Source: Heteroruminococcus sp964370005 (GTDB lineage: Bacteria > Bacillota > Clostridia > Oscillospirales > Ruminococcaceae). Taken from it: a stretch of 27,802 nucleotides of DNA. The stretch covers positions 1 through 27,802 of the forward strand of contig CAYJGR010000023.1 of assembly GCA_964370005.1 (NCBI GenBank), read 5' to 3'. Positions 7,821-16,500 of this stretch are shown one piece after another. Each line of letters opens with the position of its first letter. Position 1 is the first letter of the stretch. The notes under the pieces were generated by a model. It saw only the letters and a program-made list of their open reading frames with translations. It searched no databases and was not told the DNA's origin. The position numbers and the translations under genes are program-made.

Positions 7821-9110
7821 TTATATAATTCCCTCCAAAACGTCATGCTCCAAACTCAGCCCGGTGATAATTACCTGTGATATATTGCCCCGCATATCTT
7901 CATCAGTCTTTACAATCACCGTAACGCCGTTCTCGGTCTGGCCTTTGGCATGCCCCACAATATTACTGCGCTCAAAAAGCACACTTTCGGTGCGTCCAAC
8001 CATACTTTGTAAGAACTTATGTCGGCTTTTTTGTGCGGTGGCGGTGGCACGTGCCCCTCGCTCGGCCTTTATCTCGGGGGATAGCTGCTGTGGCATATCG
8101 GCGGCGGGTGTGCCGTCTCGGGGCGAAAATCGGAACACATGTAGCTGTGCAAATCCTATGCGCTCTATAAAACCGAGTGTGTCGGCAAATTCCTCTTCAC
8201 TTTCCCCGGGAAATCCTACAATCAAATCCCCTGTGATGGCGGGGTTTTCAAATCTTCCCCTTATCTCCTGCGCCACGGCAAGACATTCGGCGGCGGTGTA
8301 GCGTCGGCGCATTCGGCCAAGCGTCCCATCACATCCGCTTTGCACCGCCAAATGAAACTGCCCACAAAATCCCTCGACCTGTGACAGCTCGTCCAAAAAC
8401 TCGGGGGTGGTGAGGTCGGGTTCAAGCGACCCAAGACGTATGCGCTCTATGCCACCGCTTTTGGCGGCCTGCACCCCATCTATCAGCCCTCCGCCCCGCT
8501 CTCTGGCGTAGGACGAAAGGTTTATGCCGGTGAGCACCACTTCTTTATAACCCTGCGCCACAAGCTTGGCCACTTCGTCGGTGATATCCTCGGCAGGCTT
8601 TGAGCGCAGTCCTCCTCTTGCCGTCGGTATTATGCAGTAACTGCAATGTCGGTCACATCCGTCCTGAATTTTCACGAACGCCCGAGTTTGCCCCTGCATA
8701 TTACCAAGTCGCATGGGTTCAAAGTCCTCATCCACCTTGTGGGGGCGTAGCTGTACCACCTGTTTTTTCTCCCGCATGGCCTGTATAACGAGTGCGGGGA
8801 GATTGTGGCGGTCGGTCGTGCCACACAGCACGTCCACCCCCGCCACCTCGGCGGCCTGTGCAGGGAAGGCTTGGGGGTAACATCCACACAATACACAGAT
8901 AGCGCCCCCGTGTTCCCGTTTTATACGCCCTATTATCTGTCTTGTTTTTTTATCCCCTGTCGCTGTCACGGTGCAGGAGTTGAGCACATAAACATCGGCG
9001 GAGGCAGAGAAAGGCACTTCATCAAATCCTGCCTCGGAAAAATGCCCCGCCATTATTCGGCTTTCATACCGATTTACCTTGCATCCCAAGGTATAAAATG
9101 CCACCGTCAC
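7821..9110 (-). CDS. mtaB: tRNA t6A37 methylthiotransferase MtaB
   Basis: A 429-aa radical SAM methylthiotransferase that converts t6A to ms2t6A at position 37 of ANN-decoding tRNAs. The N-terminal MTTase domain has the three auxiliary-cluster cysteines (TLGCKVN, LNSCTVT, VLCGCYP). The radical SAM domain has CDRHCSYC (C-x3-C-x2-C). The C-terminal TRAM domain ends the chain, with FLQSMVGRTESVLFE at its start. The LGCKVN form is typical of MtaB rather than MiaB. Start: the longest frame opens at a TTG (9125) with no ribosome-binding site. GTG at 9110 has GGGTGG 7 nt upstream and fits the usual family start, so it is chosen here. It is driven by the promoter at 9147-9176, divergent from the HPr-like gene. 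Confidence 0.95.
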   Translation of the reverse strand: MTVAFYTLGCKVNRYESRIMAGHFSEAGFDEVPFSASADVYVLNSCTVTATGDKKTRQIIGRIKREHGGAICVLCGCYPQAFPAQAAEVAGVDVLCGTTDRHNLPALVIQAMREKKQVVQLRPHKVDEDFEPMRLGNMQGQTRAFVKIQDGCDRHCSYCIIPTARGGLRSKPAEDITDEVAKLVAQGYKEVVLTGINLSSYARERGGGLIDGVQAAKSGGIERIRLGSLEPDLTTPEFLDELSQVEGFCGQFHLAVQSGCDGTLGRMRRRYTAAECLAVAQEIRGRFENPAITGDLIVGFPGESEEEFADTLGFIERIGFAQLHVFRFSPRDGTPAADMPQQLSPEIKAERGARATATAQKSRHKFLQSMVGRTESVLFERSNIVGHAKGQTENGVTVIVKTDEDMRGNISQVIITGLSLEHDVLEGII

Positions 9111-9146
9111 TCCCACACCACCCAAATAAAATAATTTTACGGTAAT

Positions 9147-9176
9147 ATTATAACAAATATATACACTTGCTTACAA
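9147..9176 (-). promoter_or_regulatory. Sigma-A promoter of mtaB-purL
   Basis: On the minus strand there is a TTGTAA -35 (9171-9176), an 18-bp spacer and a perfect TATAAT -10 (9147-9152) with TG extension (TGTTATAAT). The transcription start would be near 9140. Confidence 0.65.
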
Positions 9177-9183
9177 TTGGCAG

Positions 9184-9212
9184 TTGACTAAAATCGATAG
9201 TAGCGTTATGAT
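9184..9212 (+). promoter_or_regulatory. Sigma-A promoter of the HPr-like/patatin/cdd operon
   Basis: TTGACT (9184-9189) and TATGAT (9207-9212) are each 5 of 6 to consensus, with an ideal 17-bp spacer. It is back to back with the mtaB promoter, the two -35 boxes being 7 bp apart, so one regulator could affect both. Confidence 0.7.
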
Positions 9213-9265
9213 TATTCTTAGCCATTTCATCTATTTTTTAGTCCGCTTAGGCAGGAGGAATATTC

Positions 9266-9499
9266 ATGAAGAGAAAAACAGTACTTATACCAACCGTCAA
9301 AGATGTAAAGGAGTTTGCACATTTTGCAAACGAATGCGACTGCAATGTATTTTTAGAGGCAGGCAGTTACAGGGTAAATGCAAAGAGCATTATGGGCATT
9401 TTCAGCCTTGATTTGTCGGCACCCATGACCTTAGAGGTCGAAGACGAATGGGAAGCCGCCGCATTTTTTGCAAAAATCACCAAATTTATAAAATCGTAA
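9266..9499 (+). CDS. HPr-like protein lacking the phosphorylatable histidine
   Basis: A 77-aa protein with the size and pattern of the HPr fold. The region around Ser46 is clear: NAKSIMGIFSLDLSAPM near residues 38-54 corresponds to the HPr segment that HPr kinase phosphorylates. The N-terminal G-x-H-A-R-P loop with catalytic His15 is absent. Residues 8-20 read IPTVKDVKEFAHF, and the only histidine (19) is out of place. It therefore cannot act as an ordinary PTS phosphocarrier. Known parallels are Crh of Bacillus (Gln at 15) and His-less clostridial HPr-like proteins of unknown role. Start: ATG with CAGGAGG upstream. First gene of a four-gene operon. Confidence 0.8.
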   Translation: MKRKTVLIPTVKDVKEFAHFANECDCNVFLEAGSYRVNAKSIMGIFSLDLSAPMTLEVEDEWEAAAFFAKITKFIKS

Positions 9500-9556
9500 A
9501 CAAATACTTGCTTGACACACAAACCTTTAACTTTGAGATAGTGGGAGGTAGTTATC

Positions 9557-10462
9557 ATGACAAAAGTCGGTTTGATTTTGGAAGGCGGGGGCTTTCGTGG
9601 CATTTATACCGCCGGTGTGCTCGATTTCTTTTTAGATAAGGGTATAAAATTTCAGGATATTTACGGCGTGTCGGCAGGGGCGTGCAACTCCCTTTCCTAC
9701 ATATCAGGGCAAAGGGGTCGCAACCTCGATGTGCATCTCTCCTACTGTGGTGATAGTCGTTATGCGGGGATGAGAAACTATCTGCGGGAAGGTTCTATGT
9801 TCGGCGATTTTATGTTCAGCACCGTACCCGAACAGCTAAAACCCTTTGATAATGACAGCTTTGTGCAAAGTGGTTGTCGCCTTACAGCCGTCGCCACCGA
9901 CTGTGCCACAGGTCGCCCCGCCTACCTACCCATACAAGAACTACCACAGGATATAAACGCTGTGCGGGCCTCATGTAGTCTGCCGTTTATCTCAAAAATG
10001 GTGCACTATAAGGGGCAATATCTGCTCGATGGCGGCGTTGCCGATGCCATCCCCATCGCCCGCTCGATATCCGACGGCAACATAAAAAATGTCGTCATAC
10101 GCACCCGTATGCGAGGCTATCGCAAAACATCCTCAAATAGCAGTCTGCATCACGCCATACAATACCCATTCCATCCGGCACTTTTGCGGGCATTGTCCAC
10201 CCGTGCTCTGCGCTACAATCACACATTGGACTTTATAGAGACCCAACGACGAGCCGGCAACGCTTTTGTTATCGCCCCGAGCAAAAATTTGCGGGTGGAT
10301 CGCCTCGAGAAAAACCGCACAAAGCTCAATGCGCAGTATATGCTCGGTTATATGGATGCCAAACACGCATATGATGAACTGATAGCCCTCTGTGCAGGTG
10401 CGCAAAATGTCACCCTAAATAACAAGAAAATTGCTAAAGGGAGGAAAAAGTCAAATGGATAA
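9557..10462 (+). CDS. Patatin-like phospholipase
   Basis: A 301-aa serine lipid hydrolase of the patatin/RssA group. Seen: the oxyanion-hole stretch LEGGGFRGIYTAGVLD near residues 8-23, the nucleophile elbow GVSAGA with Ser39, and the partner aspartate Asp158 in LLDGGVADAIPI. Together these give a complete Ser-Asp dyad. There is no signal peptide or membrane segment, so it is probably cytoplasmic or peripheral at the membrane. Substrate unknown. Start: ATG with GGGAGG about 8 nt upstream. It is 57 bp after the HPr-like gene and overlaps the cytidine deaminase start by 8 bp. A perfect TTGACA at 9512-9517 lies in the gap before it, but no good -10 follows. Confidence 0.92.
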   Translation: MTKVGLILEGGGFRGIYTAGVLDFFLDKGIKFQDIYGVSAGACNSLSYISGQRGRNLDVHLSYCGDSRYAGMRNYLREGSMFGDFMFSTVPEQLKPFDNDSFVQSGCRLTAVATDCATGRPAYLPIQELPQDINAVRASCSLPFISKMVHYKGQYLLDGGVADAIPIARSISDGNIKNVVIRTRMRGYRKTSSNSSLHHAIQYPFHPALLRALSTRALRYNHTLDFIETQRRAGNAFVIAPSKNLRVDRLEKNRTKLNAQYMLGYMDAKHAYDELIALCAGAQNVTLNNKKIAKGRKKSNG

Positions 10463-10871
10463 TCGACAGCTTATACAAAAAGCCCTCGAGGTTCGGGAGT
10501 ATTCCTATTGTCCCTACTCCAAGTTTGCAGTGGGGGCGGCACTTCTGGGCAAAAGCGGTAAAATTTATTTGGGATGCAATGTGGAATCGGTGGCCTATTC
10601 CCCTACAAACTGCGCCGAACGCACCGCTTTTTATACAGCTATAGCCGAGGGGGAACGTGCCTTTGACCGCATAGCAATAGTGGGTGCGGCCGTGGGGCAA
10701 ATCCCCGACACCCCCACACCGCCCTGTGGCGTCTGCTTGCAGGTCATGGCCGAATTTTGCGACCCCAAAACATTCACCGTTGTGCTCATAAATGAAAACG
10801 ACCAACCGGTCGAACACCTTTTATGCGATTTATTGCCATTGAGTTTTGGTAGCACATTTATCAACAATTAG
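10455..10871 (+). CDS. cdd: Cytidine deaminase
   Basis: A 138-aa zinc enzyme of pyrimidine salvage that deaminates cytidine and deoxycytidine to uridine forms. Seen: SYCPYSKFAVGAAL at the N-terminus, the catalytic Cys53-Ala-Glu55 motif (TNCAERTA), and the zinc ligands Cys91 and Cys94 (PCGVC). This is the small homotetrameric type. Start: ATG at 10455 follows AAGGGAGG at correct spacing. An upstream in-frame ATG at 10431 is inside the patatin gene and lacks such a site. The 8-bp overlap with the patatin gene points to coupled translation. Confidence 0.95.
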   Translation: MDNRQLIQKALEVREYSYCPYSKFAVGAALLGKSGKIYLGCNVESVAYSPTNCAERTAFYTAIAEGERAFDRIAIVGAAVGQIPDTPTPPCGVCLQVMAEFCDPKTFTVVLINENDQPVEHLLCDLLPLSFGSTFINN

Positions 10872-10887
10872 CCAAGGGAGCACAAAA

Positions 10888-11318
10888 ATGACTATCAGAA
10901 AGATGACAACGGCTGACCGTGCGGTTTGCCTGCCCATGGTTGAGCAGTTTTACAGCTCGGATGCGGTGGATCACGCCGTACCACATGACATATTGGAACG
11001 CAGCTTTGAGGATGCGGTGGGTGAGAACCCCCACATTGAGGGGCTTGTGCTTGAGCTGGATGGACAGACGGCCGGCTTTGCCTATCTAACATTTTTTTAC
11101 GCCTGTGAAGTGGGGGGCGAAGTGGTTATGATAGAGGAAGTGTTTGTGGGCGAACAGTTCAGGGGGAGGGGTATCGGTCAAAAGTTTCTCGACTACCTGT
11201 TTGAGACCTACTCCACCGCCGCCCGCTTCCGCCTCGAAGTAACAGCCGAAAACACCGCCGCCATCCGCCTATATGAGCGAAATGGGTTTAAGCCCCTAAA
11301 TTATTTGCAGATGGTGAA
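10888..11318 (+). CDS. GNAT family N-acetyltransferase (3' end lost in assembly gap)
   Basis: At least 143 residues of a Gcn5-related acetyltransferase. Seen: beta-strand/motif A VFVGEQFRGRGIGQKFLDYL with the acetyl-CoA pyrophosphate loop RGRGIG, and the motif B end TAENTAAIRLYERNGF, typical of amino-group acetyltransferases. The frame runs into the N gap after LNYLQMVK. Family members often end within a few residues of this point, so only a little of the protein may be missing. Acceptor unknown. Start: ATG 16 bp after the cdd stop, with AAGGGAG upstream. An in-frame start at 10846 lies inside cdd and is less likely. Confidence 0.88.
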
Positions 11319-11418
11319 NNNNNNNNNNNNNNNNNNNNNNNNNNNNNNNNNNNNNNNNNNNNNNNNNNNNNNNNNNNNNNNNNNNNNNNNNNNNNNNNNN
11401 NNNNNNNNNNNNNNNNNN
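11319..11418. other. Assembly gap of 100 N
   Basis: Exactly 100 undetermined bases, the usual placeholder for a scaffold join of unknown size. It removes the 3' end of the GNAT gene and possibly further genes. Confidence 0.98.
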
Positions 11419-11459
11419 AAAGGTCAAGAGCAACCCTGTTGTGGTGCTCTTGACCTTTT
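11419..11459 (+). terminator. Strong intrinsic terminator after the gap
   Basis: A perfect 14-bp stem (AAAGGTCAAGAGCA at 11419-11432, its complement at 11445-11458) is followed by TTTTC. It would end the rightward operon that enters the gap. A closely related hairpin with the same GGTCAAG/CTTGACC core and similar downstream bases occurs at 26871-26906. Confidence 0.85.
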
Positions 11460-11709
11460 CTATTCTCTATCCTTTATTCTCCGGCAATCTATCCTCTAAC
11501 AGTCCCCGCTCCGATTTTTTGGGTAGGGGGTGGTTTTGGGGTGGGCGTACTGATGCCCGTGGCGTCGCTTTGCCCTCGGGCTTATGTACGTTCATCACAA
11601 AGCCGCCGCCTACGCGGAAAAGCGGGGTGGAAGTACAACCTGTCGCCCCATGCCCTTAAATATAAACTTATTGCGAAGCAATACAATAATTACTAATTTC
11701 TAATTATAC
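11460..11709. other. Intergenic stretch without a recognised gene
   Basis: About 250 bp between the terminator and the end of the SpoIID-domain gene. It holds an imperfect hairpin at 11546-11590 (CGTAC-GCCCG arms paired with CGGGC-GTACG). It also has an AT-rich end with a small ATTGC/GCAAT hairpin near 11671-11683, which lacks a T run and is a poor terminator for the leftward gene. No coding frame is convincing. Confidence 0.5.
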
Positions 11710-13401
11710 CTAATAAACCCTCGTCCCCGAATAATAATGCGTGAGTATATCTATGTAATCCCAGCCTCTTTGTGCGTACTCGTGGGCGCCTGTTTGGCTC
11801 ATGCCCACACCGTGGCCGTAGCCTTTGGTGGTGAAGTGAAAATCCTCACCATCAAAATCCATAGTAAAGGCCGAGGAACGCAGAGAAAGCACGCTTTCAC
11901 GCAGTATGCGCCCTGAGGTGGTCTTGTCACCCACCCGCATTTGGTCGTTATATCCGCCATCGGTGTAGGACAGCACCTCAAACCAATCGCTCGGGTCGTC
12001 ACCTAGGGTTATCCCGCTGTAGTATCTCTCCAGTGCACTTTCGACCGCACTCAGTGACATGGTTTTTGTGTACTCGTAATTTCTCGCATTTTCATCCACC
12101 GAGCTATCCACCGATATCAGATGGGAGTACGCACCGCCCCATACATCGGCCGAGGAGTTGGTTGCCCCCGCACTCGTGGCATGGAAAGGTGTAGTGGTGA
12201 TACTTCCGCCGTAATAAACCGCCTGCCCTATAACTGCACTGACCGCATTTTCAACCGTGCTTGTGGGGGCCGACAATTTAAGACTGGGACTGCGCCCCGC
12301 ATCGTTCTCATACATCACAAAGGTGTAGGCCGCCACGGCCTGTGCCTTTATGGCCTCGATGTGGAATGAACTGCCCACCTCGTTTTGGACAATCCCACAT
12401 ACGATATCATAGGCCGAATCGGTCACGGTTCTACCGCTACCCAAGTCGTATATGGTGAGGTTTGGCAAATCTCCATCAGGAGGGGATGGGGTATCGTTTT
12501 CGTCAGGTTCAGAGGACTGCTCGGATTCCTGCTGTGAGGTCGAGGGGATATCCTCTACCCCTGTCTCGGAGGAGGAAGAACTGCTACTTTGGGTTTGAGA
12601 TGATGAGGAGGAAGAGGAGGACGAAGAAGAAGATGCGCTTGACGACGAACTCTCGGACTGTTCTGTCTGCTCTGCGTCATCCTGTACATCCTGTGCATCC
12701 TGTAGCACCTGCCTTAGCAGTGCCAACCAGTCCGCTCTCGGGGTGACCATCATCTGTAGTATGACATCCTCTCTAGCCTGTCCTGTGAGGAAGTCAAAAT
12801 CCTGCGAATAAGCAAGACTGGACGTGGCATCGGAACGTAGCTGTGCCACCCCGCTATCAAGTTGCACAAATATTTCCTCCCAGTCGGCCTCGTCGGTCAC
12901 TGTGAGTTTTTGCAGTAGTGCGTCCTGTAGGGCGGGATCGAGGTCGGCGGTGCGCTCGTCCTGTTCTATGCGCTCTTGCGCCGAACCCGAGCGTTCCTCC
13001 TGTTGTTTGCGCTGATTGGCCACGTCATACATCTGCTGTGGGGTAAGGCGTAGCATTTCTTCCTCACTTAGCCACCGCATACACAGCTCCATGCGCTGTG
13101 CCACCAAGTCGGATAATTCCTCGGGGTTGGCGGCCGATATCTCCTCGGGGGTAAGCCAAAATGATGGCTCGTCGGTGGTCTGCACGTCCACCACAGGGGC
13201 TATAGTCTGCTGTGTATCCTCATCAGGTGGCGCTGTGTCGGACTGCTGGGACTGCGCCTGGGGTAGGGCTTCGGGTGTGGTGAGCACATAGGCCGCCACC
13301 GACGCAATACCCAACATCACAGCCACGCCTATGACCAAAAAAGCCCCAAGCGAAGATGAAGCACTGCGCTTAGTGCGTATCGGTTTTGGAATTTTGGGCA
13401 T
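11710..13401 (-). CDS. Membrane-anchored SpoIID/LytB-domain protein
   Basis: A 563-aa protein. A short cytoplasmic N-terminus is followed by one membrane segment at about residues 19-41 (GAFLVIGVAVMLGIASVAAY). Then come an acidic linker with two WLT-type repeats (WLTPEEI, WLSEEEM), a long serine run, and a C-terminal SpoIID domain. The domain keeps the conserved Glu341 (QNEVGSSF), EAIKAQAVAAYTF, and the end motif GYGHGVGMSQTGAHEYAQRG. SpoIID is a lytic transglycosylase acting on denuded glycan strands during engulfment. Whether this paralogue acts in sporulation or in general wall remodelling is not shown. Start: ATG at 13401 follows AGGTG; the longer frame begins at TTG 13419. Its linker resembles that of the sortase fusion just upstream. 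Confidence 0.88.
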   Translation of the reverse strand: MPKIPKPIRTKRSASSSLGAFLVIGVAVMLGIASVAAYVLTTPEALPQAQSQQSDTAPPDEDTQQTIAPVVDVQTTDEPSFWLTPEEISAANPEELSDLVAQRMELCMRWLSEEEMLRLTPQQMYDVANQRKQQEERSGSAQERIEQDERTADLDPALQDALLQKLTVTDEADWEEIFVQLDSGVAQLRSDATSSLAYSQDFDFLTGQAREDVILQMMVTPRADWLALLRQVLQDAQDVQDDAEQTEQSESSSSSASSSSSSSSSSSSQTQSSSSSSSETGVEDIPSTSQQESEQSSEPDENDTPSPPDGDLPNLTIYDLGSGRTVTDSAYDIVCGIVQNEVGSSFHIEAIKAQAVAAYTFVMYENDAGRSPSLKLSAPTSTVENAVSAVIGQAVYYGGSITTTPFHATSAGATNSSADVWGGAYSHLISVDSSVDENARNYEYTKTMSLSAVESALERYYSGITLGDDPSDWFEVLSYTDGGYNDQMRVGDKTTSGRILRESVLSLRSSAFTMDFDGEDFHFTTKGYGHGVGMSQTGAHEYAQRGWDYIDILTHYYSGTRVY

Positions 13402-13425
13402 ATGTACACCTGCTTTCAAGGTTGT

Positions 13426-13467
13426 GCAAAAACCGCCGCCCGGAATAGTGCGGGGGGCGGTTTTTGC
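13426..13467 (-). terminator. Terminator-like hairpin between sortase fusion and SpoIID gene
   Basis: A perfect 12-bp inverted repeat (GCAAAAACCGCC at 13426-13437 and GGCGGTTTTTGC at 13456-13467), with further C/G pairing inside the loop. Read on the minus strand, a GC-rich stem is followed by TTTTT. It ends only 25 nt before the SpoIID-gene ATG, so it may act as an attenuator rather than a full stop. Confidence 0.8.
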
Positions 13468-13535
13468 GGGTTGCAGGCAAAGGCATGTCCTTCCCTGTGC
13501 GCTGTTGTAGCTAAAGTGTCGCTTTAGTTGTGTGC

Positions 13536-16500
13536 TTATTCTGTGGCGGGGTCGCCTTCGGGGGGTGGGTCGCCGGTTCCGTCGCCGGTACCGTCGCCAT
13601 CGGTTGTCGATTGGGAGCTACTGGACGAGCTGACCTCAGCTACACTGGAGCTTGACGACTCACTCGCCACTGAACTGCTGGAGGACGAGCTCGACGAACT
13701 GCTTGAAGATGACGAACTGGGAGCAACTGTCGAAGCCGATAGCCTGTCGGCCTCATCTTCACACAAGGCATCCCATCCGCTCTGTGGGCTGTTAACAAGT
13801 GTCTCTAAAAATGCATTGTAGGCAGTTGATCCAACACCACCCATCAAAGCGTCAAGCCCTGCACTATTCATCGCCTGTCCGGCGGCGGTGCGCAGTGCCT
13901 CCATAGAGGCCGATGCACTGGCACTGGCCGAGGCGTTGGCATTGTTTATCTCGGTTGCTTTCTGCTTACAAAGGCTATCCCATTGATTTTGTGGCTGTAG
14001 TATCAAGGTTTCAAGGAAGGCGTTGTAATCGCTACCACCCATCAAACTGTTTAGCCCAGCCGCATCCATATAGGGACGGGCGGCGGTGCGCAGTGCCTCC
14101 ATGGAGGCGGAGCTGCTGGCTCCTGCCTCGGTCTTGCGCTGTTCAATAAGGGTTTGCATATCCGCCCATGTCGCCAAGGAGGCTATTTCGTCAGCTGTGA
14201 GATACAACTCGGCCTCGGCCTTGTTTTTCTCAATCTGTGAACGCTTATCGTATTCATCAAGTCGACTTGCCTGATCCTCTGTAAGCCACTTTTCATCACG
14301 ACGCATTATCATGACATCGTTCTTTTCCTGTGCTGTGAGGGTGTCCATCTCGTTGGGGGTGAGCCACTCGGTCATCTCTTCACGGCGTTTTTCGGCCTCG
14401 TACCAGATATCCGCATCGCTGTAACCCATATCACGCATAGCATTTATCTCCTGCTCGGTAAGCCAAGCGGAGGAGTCGCCCGAGTTCTGTGCCGACTGGG
14501 AGGCAGCGGCTTCTTCCTCGGCGGCTTGCTGTGCGGCAAGGTCACGGGCAAGCTGATCATACCACTCCTGCGGCATCACAGGGCTTTGGTTGATAGATGC
14601 ACCACTCACATCAACATCAAGGCTCTCGCCCTCACGCACCTGACGTGCCACCACCACAAAGCGGGCGATGTTGCTGTTGAGTACATCATCAAAGGAGTAA
14701 TCACAGGTTGAAAGGGTGAGTAGTTTATCAGAAGTGTTTACATCCACGGTGGTGTTGATAAGCGAACGGCTTCGCACCTCGTTTACATAATTGACAAGCC
14801 CCTCTTCACTGAGGTTTATCATGTTATGATACATAAACTCGGGGTCGTTGGCTGTAACAAGAAATACACCTATAATTTTATACTGATGTTCTTCATATAC
14901 ACTGTCATAAGTGACTATGGGGTGTTCACGATAATAATTTAAATTCTTATAATTCATAAGCTCGCCAAACATCTGTCCGTCATTCATGTTGTGGGCGTAG
15001 ATTATGCTGTTTTCGCTTTGGTCGTATTGATCGACACGATAATCCAAAAACGGTACGCCATGGTCGTTGTTGTTGCCGTCAAAGTCCCGACGCTCATAAA
15101 ACAGATTGTCTTGACCTTGTACCACAGGATAATCCACCTGTGTGCCATCAATCTTTACCCATCCTGCAATATCACCGTTGCGCTCCCACAATGCGGCAAA
15201 CTTGTTGAGATACTCCGAGGGGTAATCATCGGGTGGTACATAGTTTTCATCCACCAGCATCCCCGAAAGTTCCTCGGTGAGCTGTTTGTTGTTGGCTCGT
15301 CCCACATATATGCTAATGATATATGCAATAGATGATACAAATACCACTATGGCAACAATCAAAATCACCCTGCGGATGATCTCCCTGCGGTCAAGTGCCT
15401 TTTTAGCCGCAACAAATGAATTTCTTGGCGTACTGCTTGAGTTTTTCAAATCGCTTTCCTCCTGTGTGGTGCGCTGACCACGCTTTTTGGGGGTAAATGC
15501 CGAAATAATGCCCGCGGCCTTTGCTCCCGAAGGTCCCGCCAACAGCTCCTCTAAAGGGCTTGCCGCCGACATGATTTCGGTCGGGTTGTTCACCCTGAGT
15601 CTTAACATATTCAGCACCTGCGATATGCAGACACTTCTTATGAAATCCTTATTCTCACTCTGGATGCTAAGCCGTCGCACCCATCCGTTAGAGCCGTCGG
15701 CCACCGCCACATATGCGACACCCGCACCGCCTTCGCGCTGACTGCCCGAGCCACCTGTAATGGCAACGCCCAGGGAACTACCCCCTAAACGCCTTGCGGC
15801 CTCGGCCATTGCAACGGCTGTTTGTTTGCTCACAGCACCCCAATCACGCAACTGATCGGCCGATATACCCAGCGTTTCGACCTTGCCCTTTGCGCTCGAG
15901 GCATCAACCGCCTGCCCTATGAGCGCCGAGCCTCCCACCTGCGCCGCCAACGACCCAACCAGCCCCATGTTGGTGCCCGATTCGGCCATCGATACACTAA
16001 GTGAGTTTTCTCGCAGTCCCTGTGCTACCGCCGAGGCAATGCCACCACCCATATCAACGCCATAGACACGACTGCCGAGTTTTGAGGTTATTTGTTGGGT
16101 GGCATTGGCCGATATGGCCGCCGCTTGGGGCAGGGTTTGTCCCTCGGCGGTGATCATAATCGTTATACCGCCGTCATCGGGCACAAGGGTGATTTTGGGG
16201 TTTGTACCCCGCATAATCTCTACACCCAACAGCGAGGAGATTTCCCCCGCATCACTGCCCATAACCCCCACACTGCGACGCATGATATTCTGTCCCATAA
16301 ACTTGGACAAAAACCCAAATGCATGAGCCGAAAACATGCTTACAAGCTCTGCGGGGTTATCGGGTAGCATCAATATACATTGCCCTGAGGCGGTTATTGC
16401 ACCGCCCGGACAGTCGCCACGCAGGTTTTGGAATACCGTTCCCCCTGTGGGTAGTCCCACACAGGTCGCCGCACCCTCTGGGAGAGGCCTGTCCATGAGC

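Noticed and set aside
9101..9125. TTG at 9125 as mtaB start
   Set aside because: No ribosome-binding site precedes it; GTG 9110 has a GGGTGG at 7 nt and matches family N-termini.
12570..13740. Serine-codon runs as a CRISPR or satellite array
   Set aside because: They are in-frame polyserine linkers of the SpoIID and sortase proteins with mixed serine codons, without regular repeats and spacers.
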